Made by a program: the position numbers and the translations under genes | Shown: in pieces, positions 24,465 through 31,984 of the stretch | Layout: every line of letters begins with the position of its first letter | Numbering within the stretch: the stretch's first letter is position 1 | From: Ramlibacter ginsenosidimutans | GTDB taxonomy: Bacteria > Pseudomonadota > Gammaproteobacteria > Burkholderiales > Burkholderiaceae_C | Length of the DNA stretch: 64,000 nucleotides | Reading direction: 5' to 3' (one strand) | NCBI RefSeq assembly: GCF_042678185.1 | Contig: NZ_JBHUDQ010000003.1 | Notes under the pieces: generated by a model | Seen by the model: the letters and a program-made list of their open reading frames with translations, nothing else | Databases searched by the model: none | Told to the model about the DNA's origin: nothing

Positions 24465-25322
24465 CTACTTCGTGCGGGTGATGACGAAGCCCTGCTGCTC
24501 CATCGCCAGCTGCAGCGCGTCGGCCAGCGACGACTTGGAGGCGATGCCCTGCAGGTCGATGCCCAGGTGCACGATGGTCTGCGCGATCTGCGGGCGGATG
24601 CCGCTGATGATGCATTCCGCGCCCATCAGCCGGATCGCGGCCACGGTCTTCAGCAGGTGCTGTGCCACCAGCGTGTCCACGGTGGGCACGCCGGTGATGT
24701 CGATGATGGCCAGCCGCGAGCCCGTGTCCACGATGCGCTGCAGCAGCGTCTCCATCACGACCTGCGTGCGCGCGGAGTCCAGGGTGCCGATCATGGGCAC
24801 CGCCAGCACGCCTTCGAACAGCTTGATCACCGGCGTCGACAGCTCCAGCAGGTCCTGCTGCTGGCGCTTGATGATCTCCTCGCGCGTCTGCTGGTAGGTC
24901 GTGACCGTCCATTGCGCCATGCGGTCCACCAGCGTGGACATGGTCCACACCAGGGCCATCTGGCGTTCGCCCTGGCCCGCCATGTCGCGCTGGATGACGA
25001 CGAACAGCGGCCGCTTGAAGGCGAGCACGAACTGGCTGGTGTCGCCCGCGGACTGGCCCTGGGCCGCGCGCGTACGCGACAGCGCCTCGAGCGCCTGCCG
25101 CAGCGCGGCCCAGGCGGGCGCCTGGAAGTCGTCGGCCTGCACGCCGGCCTGCAGCGCCGTGCGCATGGCCTTGAGGATCTCTTCAGCCTCGCTGCGCATC
25201 GCGCGGCGGGCCGCCTCGCTGGTGCGCGTGGAAGCGGCGCCCGCCTCCTGCAGCCACTCCGTGAGGATTTGTTGTTCGTGCTGCGCCAGCAGCTGCAGCA
25301 GCGTTTCTGTTTCTTGGGCCAT
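24465..25322 (-). CDS. rsbR: Stressosome sensor RsbR (RsbRD-like N-terminus plus STAS)
   Basis: The 285-residue product joins a helical N-terminal sensor domain of the RsbRD type (about 1-155) to a C-terminal STAS domain (about 160-280). The STAS part starts STPVIKLFEGVLAVPMIG. Thr217 in VPTVDTLVAQH matches the second RsbT target site of Bacillus RsbR, and Ser183 (LDSART) falls where RsbR has its first Thr. The N-terminal domain has no recognisable heme or flavin motif, so the signal is unknown. It is the first gene of the operon; a CATAAT lies at 25352-25357 upstream without a clear -35. Confidence 0.92.
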   Translation of the reverse strand: MAQETETLLQLLAQHEQQILTEWLQEAGAASTRTSEAARRAMRSEAEEILKAMRTALQAGVQADDFQAPAWAALRQALEALSRTRAAQGQSAGDTSQFVLAFKRPLFVVIQRDMAGQGERQMALVWTMSTLVDRMAQWTVTTYQQTREEIIKRQQQDLLELSTPVIKLFEGVLAVPMIGTLDSARTQVVMETLLQRIVDTGSRLAIIDITGVPTVDTLVAQHLLKTVAAIRLMGAECIISGIRPQIAQTIVHLGIDLQGIASKSSLADALQLAMEQQGFVITRTK

Positions 25323-25418
25323 CGGGAGGGGGGAGCGAAAAGAGGACGGCCATTATGGGAGCGCGGTTGAGCTGCCCCGTGTAGGAAGAGACCGACAAAC
25401 CCGTCTACCTCGAAAGTT

Positions 25419-26087
25419 CTAGCCGAGCAGCGCGGGCAGCTCGCTCATGTCCGTGAAGATCAGCGATGCACCGGCGGCGCGCAGGAGGGCGGGCGTGTCG
25501 TGTCCCGCCTCGGCCGGGCTGTAGCCGAACACCGTCGCACCCGCGGCCATGCCCGCGGTGACCCCCGTGACCGTGTCCTCGATCACCACGCAGCCCGCGG
25601 CCACCACGCCGAGCGGCTCCATGGCGGCGAGGTACACGTCGGGCGCCGGCTTCGAGCGCGGCATCTCGTGGCCGCTGTAGATGCGGCCTTCGAAGAAGGG
25701 CAGCAGCCCGCACTTGGCCAGCTGCATCTCCACCTTCCAGCGGTCCGCGCCGGAACAGCAGGCGATGCGGCCGGCGAAGCGGTCGCTGATCGCCTCCACG
25801 GCCGGCACCGCACCGCGGATCGGCTGCACCCCGGCGAGCAAGCGTTCGTTGCGGCGCTCGCGGAAGCGCACGAACCACTCCTCGGTGAGCTCGCGGCCGG
25901 TGTGCGCCTCGATCAGGTCCTTCTCGTCCTTCACCGCCTTGCCGAGGAAGATGCGCATGCACTCCTCGCGCGTGAGGGTCCAGCCGAGCTCCTGCAGCAT
26001 GTCGCGCAGCACGCCATTGGTGATGCCTTCGCTGTCCACCAGCACGCCGTCGCAATCGAACAGCACCGCGTCGAAACGCTGGGTCAC
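25419..26087 (-). CDS. HAD-family phosphatase, beta-phosphoglucomutase-like
   Basis: The 222-residue product is a HAD hydrolase with nucleophile Asp in VLFDCDGVLVDSE, a helical cap (about 20-85), motif II CCSGADR, Lys in PRSKPAPDVY and motif IV VIEDTVTG. The subgroup cleaves sugar phosphates or 2-deoxysugar phosphates. The start is a GTG at 26087 that overlaps the YchJ-like gene stop (GTGA) and has GGAG upstream. The long ORF extending beyond it is a fusion of shadow frames. Confidence 0.9.
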   Translation of the reverse strand: MTQRFDAVLFDCDGVLVDSEGITNGVLRDMLQELGWTLTREECMRIFLGKAVKDEKDLIEAHTGRELTEEWFVRFRERRNERLLAGVQPIRGAVPAVEAISDRFAGRIACCSGADRWKVEMQLAKCGLLPFFEGRIYSGHEMPRSKPAPDVYLAAMEPLGVVAAGCVVIEDTVTGVTAGMAAGATVFGYSPAEAGHDTPALLRAAGASLIFTDMSELPALLG

Positions 26088-26494
26088 TTCAAGTCTCCAT
26101 CCAGGTAATACCAGCGGCCATCCTCGCACACGAAGCGGCTGCGCTCGTGCAGGCGCTGGGCGCGACCTGCCTGGCGCGAGCGCGCGACGAACTCGACCTC
26201 GGCATGCGTTGCATCGACTTGCCGATGCTGCTTGACTTCCAGACCCAGCCATTTCACGCCCGGCTCGAAGCCGACCTCGGGCGGCCGGCGCGACGGGTGC
26301 CAGGTGGCGAGCAGGTAGGGCGCGTCCTCCAGCACGAAAGCCGCATAGCGCGAGCGCATCAGGTGCTCGGCGTCGGGGGCCGGCGTGTGCGCGAAGTCGG
26401 CGAGGTAGGGACCGCAGCAGCGCGCGAAGGGCACGGGCCGCCCGCGCAGGTCCACCCGGCCACAGGGACAGGGCCCCGTTTCCGTCACTGTCAT
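26084..26494 (-). CDS. YchJ-family (SEC-C related) protein
   Basis: The 136-residue product has the Cys-rich start typical of YchJ/UPF0225: GPCPCGR, then FARCCGPYL, which together look like a zinc-binding SEC-C-type site. The body has an NTF2-like fold: HLMRSRYAAFVLEDAPYLLATWHPS and a C-terminal FVCEDGRWYYLDGDL. The function is unknown. It overlaps the rhodanese gene upstream (ATGA) and the HAD gene downstream. Confidence 0.9.
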   Translation of the reverse strand: MTVTETGPCPCGRVDLRGRPVPFARCCGPYLADFAHTPAPDAEHLMRSRYAAFVLEDAPYLLATWHPSRRPPEVGFEPGVKWLGLEVKQHRQVDATHAEVEFVARSRQAGRAQRLHERSRFVCEDGRWYYLDGDLK

Positions 26495-26910
26495 CCGGCT
26501 TTTTTCGCCTTGCGCTCTTCCAGCGTCTCGGTGGGGGCGCCCTGCTTCTTCCAGTCGGTGAAGCCGCCGTCGATGTGGGCGACGTTGCGCATGCCCATGT
26601 CCTGCAGCGTCTTGGTGGCCAGGGCGCTGCGCCAGCCGGCGCCGCAGAACAGGATGTATTCCTTGCCCTCGTCGCCGAACACCGGCTTGAAGTAGGGCGA
26701 GGCCGGATCGACCCAGAACTCCAGCATGCCGCGCGGCGCATGGATGCTGCCGGGGACCGTGCCCTCGGCCTGCAGTTCGCGGATGTCGCGGATGTCCACG
26801 AGCTGCACGCCGGGCGTGCCCAGGCGCTCGCGCACCTGCGCCACGGAATACGTCGTGACCTGCGCCATGGCCTCGTCGACCAGCGCCCGGTACCCTTTGG
26901 TGATCGTCAT
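26491..26910 (-). CDS. Rhodanese-domain protein
   Basis: The 139-residue single rhodanese domain has QLVDIRDIRE in the first half and the active-site loop FCGAGWRSA, with the catalytic Cys followed by Gly-Ala-Gly-Trp-Arg. The C-terminal part is AHIDGGFTDWKK. It probably carries persulfide sulfur or acts on thiols in the cytosol, since no signal peptide is visible. First gene of a three-gene coupled set (rhodanese, YchJ, HAD). Confidence 0.92.
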   Translation of the reverse strand: MTITKGYRALVDEAMAQVTTYSVAQVRERLGTPGVQLVDIRDIRELQAEGTVPGSIHAPRGMLEFWVDPASPYFKPVFGDEGKEYILFCGAGWRSALATKTLQDMGMRNVAHIDGGFTDWKKQGAPTETLEERKAKKAG

Positions 26911-26968
26911 CTGTCTTGCTCCGAAAGCCCGATTGTCCGGCGGCCCCGCCCATCCTATAGTGCCGGCC

Positions 26969-27385
26969 ATGCACCCCTCACCGCAAGCCCCGGCGAGCGA
27001 GCGGATCCAGGTCGGCCGGCCGCAACGCGTGCTGCTGGTCGTGGACCCGCCGGCCCTCGCCGAGCGCATGGCGGAGGTGATCGCATCGCTGCCGCGCCTG
27101 CAACTCGCGGGCGCGTTCAGCACCGCGCAGGACGCGATGGAATGGACGGTGTGGGACCGCGCAGGCTGGCACTTCGCGTTCGTGGACCTCAACCTGACGG
27201 ACGGCGGCACCCAGCCCCTGGTGCAGCGGCTGCTGTCCGCGCCGCGACCCGGCACCGTCGTCGCGCTGGGCGCACACCTGTGGCAGGAAATCCGGCAGGA
27301 CTGTGCGCGCATGGGCGTGTACCACCTGCTCGAAAAGGGCGACCTTGTCGCCTTCCGCGGCTTCCTCGAAGAGCAGGTGCGCTGA
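26969..27385 (+). CDS. Receiver-like single-domain protein, partly degenerate
   Basis: The 138-residue protein has a receiver-like pattern: RVLLVVDPPALAERM, then HFAFVDLNLTDGG with the presumptive phospho-Asp, and YHLLEKGD with a Lys. The first acidic pair is reduced to one Asp (VVDPP), so metal binding may be weakened. It is similar in length and layout to the receiver-only protein at 955-1344 (compare GWDLAIVDLLLGEG with GWHFAFVDLNLTDG). It is divergent from the rhodanese gene with a 58-bp gap. No output domain. Confidence 0.75.
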   Translation: MHPSPQAPASERIQVGRPQRVLLVVDPPALAERMAEVIASLPRLQLAGAFSTAQDAMEWTVWDRAGWHFAFVDLNLTDGGTQPLVQRLLSAPRPGTVVALGAHLWQEIRQDCARMGVYHLLEKGDLVAFRGFLEEQVR

Positions 27386-27430
27386 GCGCCTGCCTCCCTG
27401 CGCGCCGCGGGGGCAGCCCCGAACTGCAAA

Positions 27431-27570
27431 GCGGACAACCGGACGCAGAGGTCGCAAAGGGAACAGCCAAAGGACGCAAAAAAGACAGATGAAAAGGATG
27501 TCCATCCTTCATTGGCTGTCCTTTTGCGTCCTTTGCGAAACCTTTGCGACCTCTGCGTCCGGATGTCCGC
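27431..27570. repeat. Nested inverted repeat of GCAGAGGTCGCAAAGG type, copy 3
   Basis: Outer arms 27431-27460 and 27541-27570 are reverse complements over 30 bp with one mismatch. Inside them lies a second pair (ACAGCCAAAGGACGCAAAA against TTGGCTGTCCTTTTGCGTCC). This is the same element type as at 15812 and 16048. It lies between convergent gene ends (27385 and 27583), where it could end both transcripts. Confidence 0.9.
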
Positions 27571-27582
27571 CTTCTGTCTTAT

Positions 27583-28713
27583 CTACGCCAGCGCCCGCGT
27601 GATGAGGATCTTCTGCACGTCCGACGTGCCTTCGTAGATCTGGCACACGCGCACGTCGCGCCAGATGCGCTCCACGGGAAAGTCGCTCACGTAGCCGTAG
27701 CCGCCCAGCGTCTGGATCGCGGCGCTGCACACGCGCTCGGCCATCTCGCTGGCGAACAGCTTGGCCATCGCTGCTTCCTTCAGGCAGGGCTGGCCGGCGT
27801 CGCGCAGGCTGGCCGCATGCCAGATCAACTGGCGCGCCGCTTCGAGTTGCGTCGCGCAATCCGCGAGGCGGAAGCCCACCGCCTGGTGTTCGAAGATCGG
27901 CTTGCCGAAGCTCTCGCGTTCCTTCGCATACTGCAGCGCGACTTCGAAGGCGCTGCGGGCCATGCCGACGCTTTGTGCGGCGATGCCGATGCGCCCGCCC
28001 TCGAGTGAAGACAAGGCGATCTTGTAGCCCTCGCCCTCCTCGCCCACCCGGTTCTCCACCGGAATGCGGCAATGCTCGAAACGAATCTGCGCCGTGTCGC
28101 TGGAGTGCTGGCCGACCTTGTCCTCCAGCCGCTCGACGACGTAGCCGGACGTGTCCGTGGGGACCAGGAAAGCGCTCATGCCGCGCTTGCCCGCTGCCTT
28201 GTCCGTGACGGCGATTACCACCGCGAGCTGGCCCCGCTTGCCGCTGGTGATGAACTGCTTGACGCCATCGAGCACATAGCTGTCGCCCTCGCGGCGCGCC
28301 GTCGTGCGCAGCGCGGAGGCATCGCTGCCCACGTGCGGCTCGGTGAGGCAGAAGGCCCCGAGCAGTTCGCCTCGCGCGAGCCGCGTGAGCCATTGCTTCT
28401 TCTGCGCCTCGCTGCCGTAGCGCATCAGGATCGCATTCACCGGGCAGTTGGTGACGCTGATGGCGGTGCTGGTCCCGCCGTCACCCGCCGCGATTTCCTC
28501 CAGCACCAGGGCGAGGCTCAGGTAGTCGAGCCCCGCGCCGCCGTATTCCTCGGGGACGCAGATGCCGTACGCGCCCAGCGCGGCGAGCCCGCGGTGCGCT
28601 TCGCGCGGGAAGGTGTGCTCGCGGTCCCACTGTGCCGCGTTCGGCCACAACTGCTCGCGCGCGAAATCGCGCACCGCGTCGCGGATCATTTCCTGGTCGG
28701 GATTCAGCAGCAT
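27583..28713 (-). CDS. Acyl-CoA dehydrogenase (short/medium-chain type)
   Basis: The 376-residue flavoprotein oxidises an acyl-CoA to the enoyl-CoA. Motifs: FCLTEPHVGSDAS, ITSGKRGQ, and the C-terminal catalytic Glu361 in QIYEGTSDVQ, the canonical MCAD/SCAD position. Length is normal. It starts 4 bp after the SDR stop and lies in the branched-chain/fatty acyl-CoA degradation neighbourhood. Electrons would pass to ETF. Chain length cannot be fixed from sequence. Confidence 0.93.
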   Translation of the reverse strand: MLLNPDQEMIRDAVRDFAREQLWPNAAQWDREHTFPREAHRGLAALGAYGICVPEEYGGAGLDYLSLALVLEEIAAGDGGTSTAISVTNCPVNAILMRYGSEAQKKQWLTRLARGELLGAFCLTEPHVGSDASALRTTARREGDSYVLDGVKQFITSGKRGQLAVVIAVTDKAAGKRGMSAFLVPTDTSGYVVERLEDKVGQHSSDTAQIRFEHCRIPVENRVGEEGEGYKIALSSLEGGRIGIAAQSVGMARSAFEVALQYAKERESFGKPIFEHQAVGFRLADCATQLEAARQLIWHAASLRDAGQPCLKEAAMAKLFASEMAERVCSAAIQTLGGYGYVSDFPVERIWRDVRVCQIYEGTSDVQKILITRALA

Positions 28714-28717
28714 GGAT

Positions 28718-29383
<666 letters not shown>

Positions 29384-29393
29384 TTCTATTGGC

Positions 29394-29477
29394 GTAGGCT
29401 GGTGGTGAGCGCAGCGAACCCCAGCTCGCTGCGGGACGCCGGATCGCTGGGGTTCGCGTCGCTCACCGCCAGCCTAC
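29394..29477. repeat. Long inverted repeat between SDR and thiolase genes
   Basis: Left arm 29394-29423 (GTAGGCTGGTGGTGAGCG...) and right arm 29448-29477 (...CGCTCACCGCCAGCCTAC) are nearly perfect reverse complements around a 24-nt loop. Both arms include AACCCCA/TGGGGTT. The hairpin could stabilise the thiolase mRNA end or terminate it. GTAGGCTGG-type palindromes are common as extragenic repeats in Comamonadaceae (recollection, not searched). Confidence 0.85.
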
Positions 29478-29495
29478 GAAGGCCACGAGGCAACG

Positions 29496-30677
29496 TCAGA
29501 CGAGTTCCAGGGCCACGGCCGTGCCCTCGCCGCCGCCGATGCACAGCGTGGCGATGCCGCGCTTGCCGCCGCGCGCCTTCAGGGCATGCAGCAGCGTGAC
29601 CATGATGCGCGCGCCGGACGCGCCGATCGGATGGCCCAGCGCACAGGCCCCGCCGTTCACGTTCAGGATGTCGTGCGAGACCTTCAGCTCCTCCATCAGG
29701 GCCATCGGCACCACGGCGAAAGCCTCGTTCACCTCCCACAGGTCGACGTCGCCGACCTTCCACCCGGTCTTCGCCAGCAGCTTCTGCGTGGCGCCCACGG
29801 GCGCGGTGGTGAACCACTCGGGCTCCTGCGCGTGCGTGGCGTGGCCGACGATGCGCGCCAGCGGCTTCAGGCCCAGGCGCTTGGCGGTGCTCTCGGTCAT
29901 CATCACCAGCGCCGCGGCGCCGTCGTTGATCGAGGAACTGGAGGCGGCCGTGATGGTGCCGTCCTTCTTGAACGCCGGCTTGAGCGAGGCGATCTTGTCC
30001 AGCTTCACCTTGCCCGGGCCTTCGTCGATGCTGATCACGGTTTCGCCGGCGCGGTTCTTCACCGTCACGGGCGTGATCTCGGCGGCGAAGGCGCCGCTTT
30101 CCGTCGCCTTCTTCGCGCGCTGCACCGAGGCGGTGGCGAAGGCGTCCTGCGCCTCGCGCGAGAACTTGTACTTCGCCGCGCAGTCCTCGCCGAAGGTGCC
30201 CATCGAGCGGCCCGCCTCGTAGGCGTCCTCCAGGCCGTCGAGCATCATGTGGTCGTAGACCTTGTCGTGGCCCATGCGGTAGCCGCCCCGGCCCTTCAGC
30301 AGCAGGTAGGGCGCGTTGGTCATGCTCTCCATGCCGCCCGCGACCATGATCTCGTGCGTGCCCGCGAGCAGCATGTCGTGCGCGAACATGGCGGCCTTCA
30401 TGCCGGAGCCGCACATCTTGGACAGCGTGACCGCGCCGGCACTCTTGGGCAGCCCGCCCTTGAACGCAGCCTGGCGCGCCGGCGCCTGGCCCTGGCCGGC
30501 CATCAGGCAGTTGCCGAACAGCACTTCGCCGACCGCATCGGCCGGGATGCCGGCGCGCTGCACCGCCGCCTTGATGGCGGCTCCGCCGAGGTCGTGCGCG
30601 GCTAGCGCGGAAAAGTCGCCCTGGAAGCTGCCCATGGGGGTACGGGCGGCGCCGACGATGACGATGGATTCGGCCAT
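29496..30677 (-). CDS. Acetyl-CoA C-acyltransferase (thiolase)
   Basis: The 393-residue biosynthetic-type thiolase has nucleophile Cys89 in SKMCGSGMK, the His of GHPIGASGAR and the second Cys379 in LCIGGGEGT. It condenses or cleaves acetoacetyl-CoA and is probably used here in ketogenic steps of leucine or fatty acid breakdown. The start at ATG 30677 has GGAGTG upstream. It lies 12 bp after the small membrane protein gene stop on the same strand. Confidence 0.95.
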   Translation of the reverse strand: MAESIVIVGAARTPMGSFQGDFSALAAHDLGGAAIKAAVQRAGIPADAVGEVLFGNCLMAGQGQAPARQAAFKGGLPKSAGAVTLSKMCGSGMKAAMFAHDMLLAGTHEIMVAGGMESMTNAPYLLLKGRGGYRMGHDKVYDHMMLDGLEDAYEAGRSMGTFGEDCAAKYKFSREAQDAFATASVQRAKKATESGAFAAEITPVTVKNRAGETVISIDEGPGKVKLDKIASLKPAFKKDGTITAASSSSINDGAAALVMMTESTAKRLGLKPLARIVGHATHAQEPEWFTTAPVGATQKLLAKTGWKVGDVDLWEVNEAFAVVPMALMEELKVSHDILNVNGGACALGHPIGASGARIMVTLLHALKARGGKRGIATLCIGGGEGTAVALELV

Positions 30678-30689
30678 GGTTTCACTCCT

Positions 30690-31190
30690 TCACTGGATGG
30701 TTGGCATGAGAGGCTCGCCGCGTTCCTCGCTGACGATCCGGCGGATGTATTCCTGGAACTCGGGGTCTTCGCCCCGCAGCAGCAGCGGCAGCGCGTTGTG
30801 GAAGTCGTCGCGCTGGCACCATTCGCGCATGTAGTCGTCCCAGCTGTTCCAGCGGCGCGACTCGGTCTCGGTCATGTGCGGCTTGTAGGCCACGAGGTAG
30901 GCGCGCTCGAACAGCGAGATCAGCATGTCGAAGATGACCAGCATGCGTTCCTTCTGTTCGGCCGACGGGTCCACCAGCGGCTCGTTGGCGCGCAGGTGCA
31001 GGTCGGGGTGGGCCAGCACGACCTTCAGGAACTCGTTGTACGCGTTCGAGAGCAGCTGGTAGGCCTCTTCCTCCTCGTTGTCCCGCTCCTTGCGCTGCTC
31101 CCAGGCGAAGAACAGGATGGCGAAGGGCAGGCCCAGCGTGGTCACGATGAAACTCGCGACTTCCCAGTGATCGCGCCAGGCTTCGGTCAC
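30690..31190 (-). CDS. Small membrane-anchored protein of unknown function
   Basis: The 166-residue product starts at a GTG (31188-31190) that overlaps the hydrolase stop (GTGA) behind GGGAGC. It has one N-terminal membrane helix (about 9-27, VASFIVTTLGLPFAILFF), then a charged cytosolic segment with EQRKERDNEEEEAYQLL and conserved aromatic positions such as RRWNSWDDYMREW. The layout resembles DUF4760-like proteins, but the match is uncertain. Confidence 0.7.
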   Translation of the reverse strand: MTEAWRDHWEVASFIVTTLGLPFAILFFAWEQRKERDNEEEEAYQLLSNAYNEFLKVVLAHPDLHLRANEPLVDPSAEQKERMLVIFDMLISLFERAYLVAYKPHMTETESRRWNSWDDYMREWCQRDDFHNALPLLLRGEDPEFQEYIRRIVSEERGEPLMPTIQ

Positions 31191-31984
31191 TGATGCTCCC
31201 TCATCCAGGCGGCGACAGCGCCGACGACCTGGTTCTCGATGCCGTTGTAGCCGTGGTGCGACCACGGGTCGCAGGCCGCGCCGCGCGAGGCGCCTCCGTC
31301 CACCGTCTTGAGCACGGCGCTGGCCGGAAGGTGCTTCATCAGCTCGGGCAGGCGCTCGGGCGGGCAGACGCCGCACGGATCGTGCGCGTGGTGCACGACC
31401 AGCACCGGCTGCTTGAGCCCGGTGAGGTCCAGCTCCGTGAGCGGGGGCGCCGTGCTGTCGCCGAAGCGCGAGCGGCCCATGATCGTCGAGGTGAGCACGA
31501 TGCCGTCGGGCGCCTGCGCGCCTTGCAGCCGCAGGCCCGCAGTGGCGGCCGACTGCGTGCCTCGGCTGGTGCCGATCACCCACACGGGCTTGCCGAAGCG
31601 CCCGCGCGCCCACGCGACGACGGCGCCGAGGTCCGCGGCGTGCTCGGGGCTCGCGCGAAAATCGCCGCCCAGGTAAGGCGGGCTCGCGTGGTCGCTGGGG
31701 ACGTCGACGACGACCACGGCAAAGCCCTGCTGCGCGAACAGGTCGCGCGAGCGCACCAGGAAGTTGGCGTCGCGGCGGATGAAGCCGTTGCCTGCGATGT
31801 CGAGATGGCCGTTGCCGCCGGTGAGGAGCACTGCCACCGCAGTCGGCGTTGCGTTCGGCAGCACCAGCAGGCGCTCCGTGACGCCCGCTCGCGTCGGCAG
31901 GTCCACCACTTCCGCAGCCTGCGCGAACGTGAGCGCCGGCAGGGCGACCGCCAGCCCGGCGAGGACGGATCGCACCCGGTTCAT
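31187..31984 (-). CDS. Exported alpha/beta hydrolase
   Basis: The 265-residue product has a signal peptide (MNRVRSVLAGLAVALPALTFAQ) and an alpha/beta hydrolase body: AVLLTGGNGH at the oxyanion strand, the nucleophile elbow VIGTSRGTQSA with Ser as nucleophile, and a His in SHHGYNG near the C-terminus. Cys residues in DPCGVC and GAACDP may form disulfides. The substrate is unknown. It is coupled by ATGA to aceK and by GTGA to the next gene, an unusual setting for aceK. Confidence 0.82.
   Translation of the reverse strand: MNRVRSVLAGLAVALPALTFAQAAEVVDLPTRAGVTERLLVLPNATPTAVAVLLTGGNGHLDIAGNGFIRRDANFLVRSRDLFAQQGFAVVVVDVPSDHASPPYLGGDFRASPEHAADLGAVVAWARGRFGKPVWVIGTSRGTQSAATAGLRLQGAQAPDGIVLTSTIMGRSRFGDSTAPPLTELDLTGLKQPVLVVHHAHDPCGVCPPERLPELMKHLPASAVLKTVDGGASRGAACDPWSHHGYNGIENQVVGAVAAWMREHQ

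Noticed and set aside
22584..25370. 928-codon plus-strand ORF
   Set aside because: It is antisense to the stressosome genes. Its His/Arg/Ala-rich translation is typical of shadow frames in high-GC DNA.
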